A stretch of 64,000 bases of DNA from Ignavibacteriales bacterium (GTDB taxonomy: Bacteria > Bacteroidota > Ignavibacteria > Ignavibacteriales > Ignavibacteriaceae): positions 186,001-250,000 of the forward strand of contig JADJEI010000001.1 in assembly GCA_016709155.1 (NCBI GenBank), written 5' to 3'. The notes beneath the pieces were generated by a model. That model worked only from the letters and a program-made list of their open reading frames with translations. It searched no databases and had not been told where the DNA came from. The translations under genes were made by a program, and so were the position numbers. Numbering within the stretch: the stretch's first letter is position 1; every line of letters begins with the position of its first letter. Positions 8,768-19,065 of the stretch are shown here, piece after piece.

Positions 8768-10237
8768 ATGATCCATTCGGTGAGAGGTAAGTTTATACTT
8801 TTTTCTACTTTATTCATCACTCTTAGTGTTGGGGTTCCTTTATTTTTCCTGGTTAATCAGATTGATAAAAACTTCGAACAGCGCTCAAAAGCTATGTTGA
8901 TGACCACTTTGGATATGCTTCATTATGGTTTGTATCATGTGATGACAATCGGTGAACATAAAGATGTTCAGGGAATTGTTGATGGAATATCTTTAAATAC
9001 GAGTATAAAAAATTTAAGATTGTACGATCACTCAGGTAAAATACTTTATTCATCCAATCAAAAAGAAATCGGAACCAACATAAACACGATTGATCCGAAA
9101 CATGCTTATTTCGGGGAAAGTGAAGAATGGAAAATTAAGTTCTTAAAGAAGGAAGGGTCATATTCAGCTTCTGAACCCTTGCTTAATAAAGAACTTTGCC
9201 AGAATTGTCATGGAGATAAAAAAGTAATAGCCTTTATTGATGTTGATGCAAATTTAACAAAAGCCGAACTACAATTTAATACGGGCGTTACTCACATAAT
9301 TTTTCTGGGGATAGCAGTCACCCTCCTTTTAATCTCGGGGCTTTTTATCATCTTTAATAAATTTGTAAACACACCGATTAAAAAATTTACTGCTGCATTA
9401 GACGAAGTTGGACGAGGAAATTTATCGCTCAAATTGGATGATCAAAAGTCCGATGAATTTGGGACGTTGCACAAAGACTTTAATTCAATGGTGACTACAA
9501 TCAGAGATTCAAAAACAAAACTTGAAGAAATGCACCTTGAACAGCTTCAGCGAACCGATAAACTCGTCACACTTGGCGAACTTACTTCTGAAACCGCTCA
9601 CGAAATAAATAATTTTTCAGCCATAATTATGTCACGCGTTGATTATTTAGCTCTTGCCTTTCAACAAGATAATAATCTAAAAAAATACTCCGAAGATTTA
9701 GAAGTGATACTTAAACAGATTAATAACATTAATCATATTACCGGTAATATTCTTAAACATAGTAAGCAATCTTCCAAATCGAACGAGGCAATTGATCTTC
9801 TAAAAGTTATTGATGAAAGTATTTCGTTATTAAATCCATTGATAAGAAAGAAAGACATAAAACTGATTAAAAAATATGATGTCTCCAATTCCTTGATAAA
9901 TGGAAATTCACTGTTATTAGAACAGGCATTTACAAACTTGATTCTTAACTCTCTTGATTTTCTAGAAAAGGATGGTGAAATAATAATTTCGATCAGAGAA
10001 GTAACTGATGATAAACTTTTAGAGTTAACAATCAGTGATAATGGATGTGGCATTGAAGAAAAATATCTTGACCAAATATTCTCGCCGTTTTTTACCACCA
10101 AGACGAAAGAGCGCGGCACAGGGCTTGGTCTGTATATCGTAAAAAAGATTTGCGATAAACATAACGCTTCAATCAAATGTTCTTCGGTGTTTGGCGGCGG
10201 TACTACTTTTACAATCATATTTAAAACAAGATGGTAA
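8768..10237 (+). CDS. Sensor histidine kinase with c-type heme motif in the periplasmic domain
   Basis: 489 residues. One membrane helix at about 9-29 and another at 176-196 enclose a periplasmic sensor of about 145 residues. That loop holds a CQNCH heme-binding motif (144-148), resembling the c-heme PAS-like sensors described in Geobacter chemoreceptors. A HAMP linker follows, then HisKA with phospho-acceptor His278 (ETAHEINNF), and an ATPase domain with DNGCGIEE and GTGLGLYIV motifs. The next gene, a sigma-54 activator, starts four bases after the stop. The predicted input is redox state or a heme ligand such as NO, CO or oxygen. The heme attachment is read from the motif; the ligand is not known. 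Confidence 0.9.
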   Translation: MIHSVRGKFILFSTLFITLSVGVPLFFLVNQIDKNFEQRSKAMLMTTLDMLHYGLYHVMTIGEHKDVQGIVDGISLNTSIKNLRLYDHSGKILYSSNQKEIGTNINTIDPKHAYFGESEEWKIKFLKKEGSYSASEPLLNKELCQNCHGDKKVIAFIDVDANLTKAELQFNTGVTHIIFLGIAVTLLLISGLFIIFNKFVNTPIKKFTAALDEVGRGNLSLKLDDQKSDEFGTLHKDFNSMVTTIRDSKTKLEEMHLEQLQRTDKLVTLGELTSETAHEINNFSAIIMSRVDYLALAFQQDNNLKKYSEDLEVILKQINNINHITGNILKHSKQSSKSNEAIDLLKVIDESISLLNPLIRKKDIKLIKKYDVSNSLINGNSLLLEQAFTNLILNSLDFLEKDGEIIISIREVTDDKLLELTISDNGCGIEEKYLDQIFSPFFTTKTKERGTGLGLYIVKKICDKHNASIKCSSVFGGGTTFTIIFKTRW

Positions 10238-10241
10238 TTTT

Positions 10242-11617
10242 ATGAATGAAATTTTGATCATTGATGATGAAGAGGAAATGCTTACAAGCTAAAAAAAATT
10301 CTTTCCTTTAAACCCGAATACAGCCTCACCCTTTTGAATGATTCCAACGAAGCAATAAAAATAGTTCAGAGCAAAAAATTCGATCTTATAATAACTGATC
10401 TTAAAATGAAAGGAGTTACCGGGTTAGATATTCTTCGTGCAGCCAAGAATAAATTTCGTGATTCAAAAGTGATTATGATTTCCGGTTACGGTACAATTGA
10501 AGCAAGTGTACAGGCAATTAAGGATGGTGCAATTGATTTTTTGGAAAAGCCTTTTACTTCCACAAAATTATTTGATTGTATAAATAACGCTTTAGACAAA
10601 GACATTTCATCCTCAAAAGATTCTGACGATGAGAGTGGTGATCAGAAAAATATCGAAGGGATTATTTATCAAAGCAAAAAGATTGATGAATTAATAACAG
10701 TCATTAAGCGAACAGCTTCTGAAAATGTTACAATTCTATTAACCGGCGAAAGCGGTACAGGCAAGGAATTATTTGCCCGCGCAATTCATAATCTAAGTCC
10801 GCGAAAGAAAAATCCTTTCGTACCTGTTAACTGCGGCGCACTTCCGCCCGAGCTTTTTGAAAGTGAATTATTCGGACACGAACGGGGGGCTTTTACCGGT
10901 GCAGTTAAAACAAAACTTGGACTCCTAGAATTTGCAAACTCCGGCACATTCTTTTTTGATGAGATTGGCGATTTGAATCATCCGCTTCAAATAAAATTGC
11001 TCCGGATGCTTGAGGAAAGAAAAATACGAAGGGTGGGCGGGCAAAATGAAATTGAGATTGATGTGCGCATAATTGCAGCGACGAATAAAAATCTCGAGAA
11101 GGAAGTTGCCGAGAAAAGATTTCGTGAAGATTTATATTACAGACTCGATAGCATCAGGATAAATATTCCCCCCTTAAGAGAACGTCAGGAAGATATTACT
11201 CCTCTTGCAAATCATTTCATTAATAATTATTGTATTCGTGATGATAAGCAAGCAAAATATTTTTCACAGGATGCAGAAGCAGTTCTGAAAAATTATTCCT
11301 GGCCTGGAAATGTTAGAGAATTACAAAATGTAATCAGCAGAGTTTATTATCTAAGTTCGGGTGACACAATTCAGAAGGACGATCTTCCGGTCAACATGGT
11401 TGATGCACAACAAAGTATCAAAAGTGAATTCCTCACACTTCAATATAAAGACGCTAAAGATGCTATCACTGAAAAATTCGAATTAGAATTTCTCACCTAT
11501 CATCTTAAAAAAAATAACGGAAACATTTCTAAAACTGCCGATGCCTGCGGACTCGATCGCCGTTCGATTCATCGTTTAATAAATAAGTATAATATTATTT
11601 ATAAAGAAGAAGAGTAG
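10242..11617 (+). pseudogene. NtrC-family sigma-54 response regulator, frameshifted near start
   Basis: The order is receiver (IITDLKMKG phosphoacceptor, LEKPF Lys), AAA+ sigma-54 activation domain (GESGTGKE Walker A, HERGAFTGA loop that contacts sigma-54, FDEIGDL Walker B), and a Fis-type HTH (NISKTADACGLDRRSIHRLI). The true start is ATG 10242 (MNEILIIDDEEEM), four bases after the kinase. One base, probably T, is missing at about 10290 beside an A8 run. Restoring it gives a 458-residue protein. Because the false TAA precedes the A-run, slippage on the run would not rescue it. With the kinase it forms a two-component pair likely to drive sigma-54 promoters nearby. Confidence 0.92.
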
Positions 11618-11725
11618 TAAGCCGGATATTCCAATTTCATTTCTTCTAATAGCTAAATCACCTTTGTTAAATGTGAAGGGTAAAAAATTATACTTCAGTA
11701 TAAAATTTATATTTCCCTGCATCCC

Positions 11726-11999
11726 AACTTTGCCGCCATGGATTGAAAACATGGCAGCAAAGTTGTGAACTTTGCTTCTGTAATCAGAACTTGGACGGTA
11801 AAGTTGAGAACTTTGCCAGCATGGTTCAGAACTTTGCGAACAATATTGGGAACAAAACGCTTTGTTTGAAAACATGACGCCATGGATTGAAACCTTGCCA
11901 TTCTACTTTGCATCCAGGCAAGTTTTTTTTAGAACTAAGCGGGCAAAGTTCAGGAAATTGCCGCCAAAGTTGAGAACTTTGCTGGCAATGGTGTCAAAT
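11726..11999. repeat. Degenerate 21-nt tandem repeat array (AT-type)
   Basis: About 13 diverged units of 21 bases, occasionally 20, with a rough consensus AACTTTGCCGCCAAGTTGAG. The junction AAAGTT-GAG-AACTTT is an inverted repeat in several units. The array is intergenic, downstream of the NtrC-type gene. Read on the minus strand it leaves two long open frames with seven-residue periodicity, but the natural plus frame contains stops and no signal or start is present, so I treat it as non-coding. It is not CRISPR: there are no unique spacers and the units are not identical. Confidence 0.8.
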
Positions 12000-12061
12000 T
12001 GTGCGATTACGAGCGAATTTTAAAGGGTAATGGTGCCGTGGAAGAAGTAAATTTTGGCAGG

Positions 12062-12340
12062 TTAAGAGCAATTTTTATGGCGGATATCAAGACAATGAAA
12101 CAGTTGTCCATAAATATTATATGATATGAATAAGTTTAAAACCCAAATTTTATCTGCACTCATCTCTTCAATTACCTTTCCGCCAAGTGGAATTGAAAGT
12201 TGATTGCTGTGCCTTTTGTATTTTTTCAGCAGCGGTAAGTAAACAATAACCGGTTTTGTTTTTGAGGCAACCCACTCCCCTCCTCTAAAAGCAAAGTCAC
12301 TTTTTACTTTTTCAAGACACTTAATGATTATAGAAAATAT
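12062..12340 (-). other. Open stretch of unknown status
   Basis: Minus-strand frame without stops for roughly 90 codons ending at TAA 12062-12064. It reads like protein (for example GGEWVASKTKPVIVYLPLL) but has no ATG, GTG or TTG near its beginning; the only ATG is two thirds in. It could be a gene remnant, or a short gene with a damaged 5' end. I recognise no domain. The remaining bases of the 11618-12363 gap show nothing further. Confidence 0.2.
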
Positions 12341-12363
12341 TCATTAATATAAAGGAGCGACAA

Positions 12364-13062
12364 ATGTTTCAGCAGCGATTTTTTTTGATCTTAGCGCAAA
12401 CACTTTTCTTATCTTTCATAATTTTTTATGCGGGATGTGAAAGTAATACCGAACCGACTTCAACAACGTCACAAAATTTTTCACTCAGTCTTAAGACTCC
12501 GGTTAATACTCCAAAGCAAAATGGTGATGTCCTTATGATTGATGAAGCAAAAATTCTTGTGCGTGATTTAAAACTAATATCATCGCAAGGTGATGATTCA
12601 ATGAGCGTCGAAATAGGACCTTTTGTACTCAACCTAAATCTTTCGGGTTCATTAAACACTTACTCTTTTAATAATGTAACAACTAATTTGTACAAAAGTG
12701 TAAAGTGGGAAATTCATAAACCTGAAGACAATGAAATACCACCCGATCCCGAATTCAGAGATGGTGAAAGCGGTAATCAAAGATATTCTGTAATTGTTAA
12801 AGGAACTTTCAACGGAGCTTTGTTTGTATATAAGTCAACAAAAACTTCTCATCAGATAATTGATTTTCCAACTCCAATTGAAATCAGTTCTGATCAAGCC
12901 ATTAACGTTACTTTGATAGTTGATCCATACAGTTGGTTCAATGACGATGGTGTTGTATTAGATCCAAATGATAACAGTAATGAAAATGATATAGATAACT
13001 TGATTGCGAGTTCATTTAAAGATGTATTCAAAGATTTTAATCGTGACGGTAACCCCGACTGA
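12364..13062 (+). CDS. Putative lipoprotein of unknown function
   Basis: 232 residues with a lipoprotein signal: hydrophobic residues 6-22, then the lipobox IIFYAGC with Cys at about 25. The mature part is rich in beta-type sequence and ends in an Asp-rich segment (DVFKDFNRDGNPD) resembling dockerin or calcium-loop ends. The start is supported by AAAGGAG seven bases upstream, and a terminator follows. I do not recognise the family. It is a likely outer-membrane or periplasmic lipoprotein from its signal. Confidence 0.75.
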   Translation: MFQQRFFLILAQTLFLSFIIFYAGCESNTEPTSTTSQNFSLSLKTPVNTPKQNGDVLMIDEAKILVRDLKLISSQGDDSMSVEIGPFVLNLNLSGSLNTYSFNNVTTNLYKSVKWEIHKPEDNEIPPDPEFRDGESGNQRYSVIVKGTFNGALFVYKSTKTSHQIIDFPTPIEISSDQAINVTLIVDPYSWFNDDGVVLDPNDNSNENDIDNLIASSFKDVFKDFNRDGNPD

Positions 13063-13081
13063 GTGTTAAAATTTTCATTTC

Positions 13082-13107
13082 AAGCCCCGCGAAACGGGGC
13101 TTTTTTG
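13082..13107 (+). terminator. Rho-independent terminator
   Basis: Stem AAGCCCCG / CGGGGCTT around CGAAA, followed by a T-tract, 20 bases after the lipoprotein stop codon. Confidence 0.9.
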
Positions 13108-13491
13108 TTTTAAACGAAACATAAATTTTTATGAGAAGTGAAAATGATTGGAAGTTATTGAACCCATAATCTATTTAGCGAAAAATAGAATTTTATAAAA
13201 TGATGATATATTAATTACAATCGCCTTGTCCCTTTTTATTAACTCGGATTACTTATTATTAAAAGCAATTATTGAGTGCAAGCTTAAACATCAGTTGACA
13301 CAAAAGCTGCCATAACCTGCTCGCTTTAAGAAGAATACATTTATTATTTGGTAGTTGAATTACTAAAAGGGTGAGCTATTTCTGTTCTGATATTTGATAT
13401 AGACAATCGTTTGATGCGATAAAGTTATTTCGATTTTGAAAGTTCTTGTTCCTTAATTAATTATTCAATAACAAAAATGTTCGGAGGTCCT
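13108..13491. other. Intergenic region without recognisable gene
   Basis: About 380 AT-rich bases between the lipoprotein terminator and the next secreted-protein gene. No open frame of coding character and no RNA that I can identify. It should contain the promoter of the following gene. A GGAGGT ribosome site (13483-13488) lies at its right end. Confidence 0.5.
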
Positions 13492-14235
13492 ATGAAGTCC
13501 TTTCTTTCTCAACAGTCGTTCAGAACTTTAGCTTTAGTTTTCGCTTTAGTTCTGTCAGTCTTTTCCTTAGAGGTTCAGGCACAAAATGATAATGTCTCTG
13601 TTTCAATAAACACACTTATTGATCAGGGGGGTTCATCAATGAACTATGAACTCACATTAGAAAACAGGGGTACGGTTAACGAAAGTTTCGATATGTGGAT
13701 TGTTGTCACCGGTCCAAATGGTTACAATGATTTAGTAATGAATCGTCACTTTAACTTTAGACCCGGTAGAATTATTATCAGAACCAGACCTTATATGATT
13801 CAAGGTGCCGATCTCGGTATTTTTACATTCACTATCAATGCCGGAACATTTGCTACCGGAACCCTTATTGATACTGACTTTGATACTTACACCAGAACTT
13901 CTGTAAGTGCCAATGAAGTACAAATCAATAAAGATATTGATTTAACAGGCGTTCCTGATAAAATGATGCTCGTTGCAAACTACCCCAACCCTTTCAATCC
14001 TTCAACAACGATAAGTTATGGATTGAATGAAGATGCGAATGTTTCCATAATTATTTACAATGCATTAGGACAGGAAGTAACTACATTGATAAACACTCAA
14101 CAGACAAAAGGATTCCATAGTGTAGTTTGGAACGGTAGAGACAACTCCGGTAATCAAGTTACAAGCGGAATTTATTTCTACAGAATGATCACAGGAAATT
14201 TTGTTGAAGTCAAGAAGATGCTACTGAATAAATAA
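13492..14235 (+). CDS. Secreted protein with T9SS C-terminal domain
   Basis: 247 residues. The signal peptide (residues 1-31) ends near EVQAQ. A single beta-sandwich-like segment of about 120 residues follows ('SMNYELTLENRGTVNESFDM'), then the T9SS sorting domain (NYPNPFNPSTTISYGL to VKKMLLNK). Start chosen at ATG 13492 because GGAGGT lies five bases upstream; an ATG at 13477 would put that ribosome site inside the gene. The middle segment resembles domains for unassigned extracellular proteins, so the function is unknown beyond surface export. Confidence 0.8.
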   Translation: MKSFLSQQSFRTLALVFALVLSVFSLEVQAQNDNVSVSINTLIDQGGSSMNYELTLENRGTVNESFDMWIVVTGPNGYNDLVMNRHFNFRPGRIIIRTRPYMIQGADLGIFTFTINAGTFATGTLIDTDFDTYTRTSVSANEVQINKDIDLTGVPDKMMLVANYPNPFNPSTTISYGLNEDANVSIIIYNALGQEVTTLINTQQTKGFHSVVWNGRDNSGNQVTSGIYFYRMITGNFVEVKKMLLNK

Positions 14236-14293
14236 TATTCTTTTTTTGTGTTAGTTCTATCAGGATTAAAGCATTAATAACTGTTTGCTTCAT

Positions 14294-14325
14294 AAGGCAG
14301 TCATAACTGGCTGCCTTTATTTTTA
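14294..14325 (+). terminator. Rho-independent terminator
   Basis: AAGGCAG and CTGCCTT arms around a ten-base loop, followed by a T-rich tract, about 60 bases beyond the preceding T9SS cargo gene. Confidence 0.75.
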
Positions 14326-14574
14326 TTAATTGAGACTTCTGAAAAATTAAGTTTGTAAAACCCGCATGGGAAAAACGAGTTGAAGTGACATTTGCTTTGA
14401 ACGTTTTTATCGCTAATTTTTAATATAGTTGTTGCTACTTTAGGCGGGAATGGCTTTATATTCATAATTAAAACAAAGCAAAAAAAAGACAACTAATTAA
14501 GCATAAACATTGTCTCTTTTTTCAATGTTCAGCTACTAATTCAAAAAACAATTTTAAAACAAAGGGAAAAATTT

Positions 14575-16376
14575 ATGCGAAATCTTATAGCAGTTACATT
14601 CATATTTTTTACAATTATAACCTATGGACAGGTTAGTATTGATTGGGTTCAATTTACGAGAGGTGTTTCAATCGCAACGGATAATACAAACAATGTTTAC
14701 ACGGTGGATTATGACTACAATCCTGCAGGTGATATAACATTAACCAAACGAGACACTGATGGAAATTTCCTTTGGTCGGCGAAGTACGATCAAATAGATA
14801 ATACAAAATGGGAAAAAGCAACATGGGTTGCTGTAGATAATTTAGGAAATGTTTATGTCAGCGGTACATTGATGTCAGGATATTCTAACCCGGTAAATGC
14901 TGCCTCAATTTTAATGAAGTTTGATCCGATTGGGAATTTATTATGGCGCAACGTTTATGAAAATTCATTCGATGGATCATACACAAAAAAATGTCTGATT
15001 GACACCGATAACAATATTTACGTTTTAGGAATGGGAAGCGGTCCAGCCGGATATGTTACTAAGGTGAAAAAATTTACGCCAGATGGTTTAGCCTTATGGA
15101 CTTATTACGACGCTGATGGAATTGGTGCGCCGATCAACTTCAAATTCACACTTGATAATAGTATTGTGATCTCCGCAAGGGGAATTATAGGCAGTGTCAA
15201 CGGTTATGCGAAAATTAACAAAGACGGAAATAAATTATGGAGTTTCCCAGGTGTAAACAGTTTAACTATTGGTGACCTGGCTGGTGACGATTTTGGTAAT
15301 ACTTATTTAGTTCATACCGAAGATGTAATTAATGGCGGAACTACTGTAAAAAATTATCCCCGACTGGAGCGCTTATCTGGGAAAATAATTATACTTTAGC
15401 CGGTTTCCGTGTAGAGGTTGGAACTGATAATTTGCCCGTCGTTTGTGGTTTCCCGAATCAGAATTCCGGAGGTTCATCCTTTATAAAAATAGATGGTAAC
15501 GGCAACACTGTATGGTTTAATCCCGATGCAGATGGAACTTATGCATTGCTTTTACATGCACAATTAATGATGGATCAGTACAATAATATTTATCTGGCTG
15601 CAGGCACTTTGTTCGAAATGGCAGTATGTAAAGTAAACAGTGATGGAACATCTGCTTACACAATTACAACATCAGGAAGTTATGCTAATGCTTTCACACT
15701 CGGAAATGATTACTCAGTTTATGTTGTGGGAGGAACAACTGCAAAGATTAATCAAACAATTCCGATCTCAACAGTTATGCATGTTGGAGCACAAACTGTT
15801 ACCCGGGAGTTGTCCGGCAGAGCTAAATACCGTGGTGTTGATCAGGTTTTAGTTTTGGATGAAAATAATCAACCGGTTGCAGGCGTTACTGTAAGAGCTA
15901 ATTATACCGGACCTACAAATGGAAGAACTTCTGCTGTAACAGGGGCTGATGGAATTGCAATCCTTTATAGCAAGTTTATGCGGAATCCAGTTGGAACTTG
16001 GTGCTTCGAAGTAATCAGTCTAACTAAGTCTGGATTTACATACGATCCAAATGGTAATGTAATTACAACTCAATGTGAATCCGCTGAAGTTTTAACTAAA
16101 GAAGAAATTGAAATAAATGATTATAATCTGGAAGCATATCCCAACCCTTTCAATCCTACAACTACTATTTCTTTCTCCCTACCTGAAACGGGATATACAT
16201 CATTGAAAGTATATGATATACTTGGTAATGAAGTGGCAGATTTGGTTAATGAAGTAAAGGATGCCGGGATTTATAAAGTTCAGTTTGACGGCAGCAACCT
16301 TTCAAGCGGTGTATATGTCTATCAGTTACAAACCGGAGATTATATTGCTACCAAAAAGATTCAAATGATAAAATAA
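14575..16376 (+). pseudogene. Secreted repeat protein with T9SS domain, frameshifted
   Basis: Reconstructed length 600 residues. A signal peptide (1-19) precedes repeated segments of the type 'DNLGNVYVSG' and 'FDPIGNLLW', as in SBBP-like beta-propeller proteins. A carboxypeptidase-like segment (VLDENNQPVAGVTV) and the T9SS domain (YPNPFNPTTTISFSLP) complete it. The frame breaks at 15348-15353, where an A6 run should be A7 ('KKLSPTG' restored). The last ~240 bases are nearly identical to the ends of the next two genes. It heads a run of three closely spaced cargo genes. Confidence 0.85.
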
Positions 16377-16402
16377 TTAATTAAAAAAACAGGGAGATAT
16401 TA

Positions 16403-19039
16403 ATGTCACAAATTCACAAGTTGATTATCGTCTTACAAATATTTCTAATTACAGGATCACTGCTTGCCCAACCCGAATATTCCTGGCGTTATTATAACAC
16501 TGGAAATACAGGGATTCAGGGCGATTATGTTGAAGCAATATGGGTTGATCACGATGGTGATCCATACATTGCCGGTTATACCCCAGGTTGGGAAGAAGGA
16601 GGTTTTGCAAAATATATTCAATCAGAAAATAGGTGGATTAATTATTCCAATGTTGACTACCCAATAATTGGAGATATTAACGATGTAGGTTCATCTCGAA
16701 TAAGTGACATAGAGGAAGATGCTAGTGGAATACTATGGATGGCTACATGGCGCGGAATATTAAAATTTGATCCCGCAGTTGGTGCAAGTTCATTGGAGTT
16801 TTTTGGCGCAGATAATTCCTTGCATCCCGGCGGTAGAACGATTGATTTAGCAATTGCACCTGATGGATCAATTTGGGCGGCGGTATTATCTGTGACATGG
16901 GGGGGCGGCGGTCTAGTAAATTATAATCCGTCAACAAACTTATGGCGTTACTGGTACTATGGATCTACAGCTAACAACTGGCCAAGTAATATAGGTGTGT
17001 GTGAAAATATTTCGATACAGGAAAAACCTTCCGGTGGCTACATTGTGTGGATAGATGGTGAAGGTTGGAATACTATGATTACTTTTGATAGTGATACGCA
17101 GCTATTTACATTATTGCCGCAGAATCTTGACCCCGGAGAGGTTGTTTCTTTGCCTGGGAATAAGTGTACTGATTCGGCAAATAATTTATGGGCGCTTAGG
17201 TATACAGGCACAGCGAGTATTTATTCACTCGATTACAGAACCCCTGCTGGTGATTGGATCACACCATCTCAACCTCAATCAAGTTCTGAAAACGATATCT
17301 ATGCATTTAAAGCTTATGAGAACGGTAAGGCTCTGCTTATTGATGGGAATAGTAATGTCTGGCAATTTAACGGTACCTCATGGCAAAACTTTGGCATCTG
17401 GCGGGAAGGTGGTTTTTCTTACGGGTTAGATATTGACGCTGACGGGAATGTCTGGGCAAGCGGAATTGGTGGTGCTGCAAAAAGAGATGTACAAACAGGT
17501 ATTTGGCAGCGCTATCGAATAACGAACTCCTCACAAATTACATACTGGGTCGAAGACATTGCAATTGATACGGATGGCAGTGTTTGGATGGCAGGAAATG
17601 CTGGGCCCGGAGTTGGTGGGTTTGAAAAATTTGATGGTATTAGATGGATTGGTTTTAATAATGAAAACTATGGTTTAGGTTATCCTTTCCCTTTCCCGAC
17701 TGATAACACAGAAGTTATTTACTATCGTTCGTCAAATAGTGAAATAATTGTCAACCCAATGTATAACTATTTACATACATGGGATGGCAGTAACTATACA
17801 TCACTAAATTATCCATTGGATCGTTCTAAAGGTGTCGTTGAAGATTCACAAAACAGATTGTGGAGTCTTGGTGAGTACTACAATCTTTCTTACTATAATG
17901 ATGCAGGCAACAACTGGACTGCTGTTCCTTTCATGGGATGGGGTGCGAACATCATGAAAGATTCAGATAGACCAGGAACAATTTGGGCTTGCTCGGGTTA
18001 TCAGGTTTTAAGAACTGATGGAACATATAATTTTTCAAAAGTAGTAGATGATTTTTCTGAGTTAAATCCGCAAAGTGATTTCCTAACCACAGTCGTTCCT
18101 TTGCTTGGAGGGTTTGCCTGGGTTGGGACTAATCAAGGGCTTGCAAAAGTAAATACAAACGACGGTACTTATCAGTTTTACGCACCGTCAAATTCACAAA
18201 TTCCTGGAGAAAGTATTACTCCACTTGCAGTAACACCCGACGGCCGATTATGGTTTGCAAACTTTGGAAGTACAACAACTTCAACTTACGGCTTGTGTTG
18301 GTTTGATGGAACAGAATTTGGAATTTTTCCACAACAGCAAATTGGGGGTTTGCCACATGCTCAGATTTATGATCTTGAAGTAAAAAACATTCAGGATGGA
18401 TATGAATTATGGATCAGTTGTGCTAGCAGGGGTGCTGCTGTCTTAACAATATTAGGAACGGTAATTCCTGTCGAGCTTTCTTCTTTCGAAGTAAATTTGG
18501 ATGACAAAAACGTCCAACTTTTTTGGCAAACTGCAACTGAGACAAATAACTCAGGCTTTGTGGTTGAAAAAAGTCAAATGTCAAACGTCAAAGCTCAAAT
18601 GGATTGGAATGTAATTGCTTTTGTTCCAGGCTTTGGTACGACCACCGAACCGAAGAGTTATTCCTTCATTGATGAAAATCTTTCGGCAGGAAAATATCAA
18701 TACAGATTAAAACAAATTGATTTTGATGGTAGTTATGATTACTCATATGCTATTGAAGTTGAAATAACTACACCAACTGAATTTTCACTTGAGCAGAATT
18801 ATCCCAACCCATTCAATCCTACAACCACAATTTCTTTCTCCCTCCCTGAAACGGGATATACATCATTGAAAGTATATGATATACTTGGAAATGAAGTAGC
18901 AAATCTGGTTAATGAAGTAAAGGATGCCGGGATTTATAAAGTTCAGTTTGACGGCAGTAACCTTTCAAGCGGTGTATATGTCTATCAGCTGCAAACCGGA
19001 GACTATATTGCTACCAAAAAGATTCAAATGATAAAATAA
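16403..19039 (+). CDS. Surface beta-propeller protein with T9SS domain (copy 1)
   Basis: 878 residues. Signal peptide 1-22 ends near SLLAQ. A long run of Trp-rich blades follows ('GILWMATWRGILKFD', 'GNVWASGIGGAAKRD', 'GRLWFANFG') like the regulator-propeller repeats of two-component sensors, but here without kinase. Next comes an FN3/Ig-like segment (IPVELSSFEVNL) and the T9SS domain. The start has CAGGGAGAT upstream. It is a tandem paralogue of the following gene; leader and first codons are almost the same. Likely a surface-anchored binding or scaffold protein; ligand unknown. Confidence 0.88.
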   Translation: MSQIHKLIIVLQIFLITGSLLAQPEYSWRYYNTGNTGIQGDYVEAIWVDHDGDPYIAGYTPGWEEGGFAKYIQSENRWINYSNVDYPIIGDINDVGSSRISDIEEDASGILWMATWRGILKFDPAVGASSLEFFGADNSLHPGGRTIDLAIAPDGSIWAAVLSVTWGGGGLVNYNPSTNLWRYWYYGSTANNWPSNIGVCENISIQEKPSGGYIVWIDGEGWNTMITFDSDTQLFTLLPQNLDPGEVVSLPGNKCTDSANNLWALRYTGTASIYSLDYRTPAGDWITPSQPQSSSENDIYAFKAYENGKALLIDGNSNVWQFNGTSWQNFGIWREGGFSYGLDIDADGNVWASGIGGAAKRDVQTGIWQRYRITNSSQITYWVEDIAIDTDGSVWMAGNAGPGVGGFEKFDGIRWIGFNNENYGLGYPFPFPTDNTEVIYYRSSNSEIIVNPMYNYLHTWDGSNYTSLNYPLDRSKGVVEDSQNRLWSLGEYYNLSYYNDAGNNWTAVPFMGWGANIMKDSDRPGTIWACSGYQVLRTDGTYNFSKVVDDFSELNPQSDFLTTVVPLLGGFAWVGTNQGLAKVNTNDGTYQFYAPSNSQIPGESITPLAVTPDGRLWFANFGSTTTSTYGLCWFDGTEFGIFPQQQIGGLPHAQIYDLEVKNIQDGYELWISCASRGAAVLTILGTVIPVELSSFEVNLDDKNVQLFWQTATETNNSGFVVEKSQMSNVKAQMDWNVIAFVPGFGTTTEPKSYSFIDENLSAGKYQYRLKQIDFDGSYDYSYAIEVEITTPTEFSLEQNYPNPFNPTTTISFSLPETGYTSLKVYDILGNEVANLVNEVKDAGIYKVQFDGSNLSSGVYVYQLQTGDYIATKKIQMIK

Positions 19040-19065
19040 TTAATTTAAAATACAGGGAGATATTA

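Noticed and set aside
10285..10300. Transcriptional slippage rescue at the A8 run of the NtrC-type gene
   Set aside because: The stop TAA uses the base before the run, so gain or loss of A residues does not remove it.
11726..11999. CRISPR array
   Set aside because: Units are diverged, only 21 bases, and have no unique spacers between identical repeats; no cas genes nearby.
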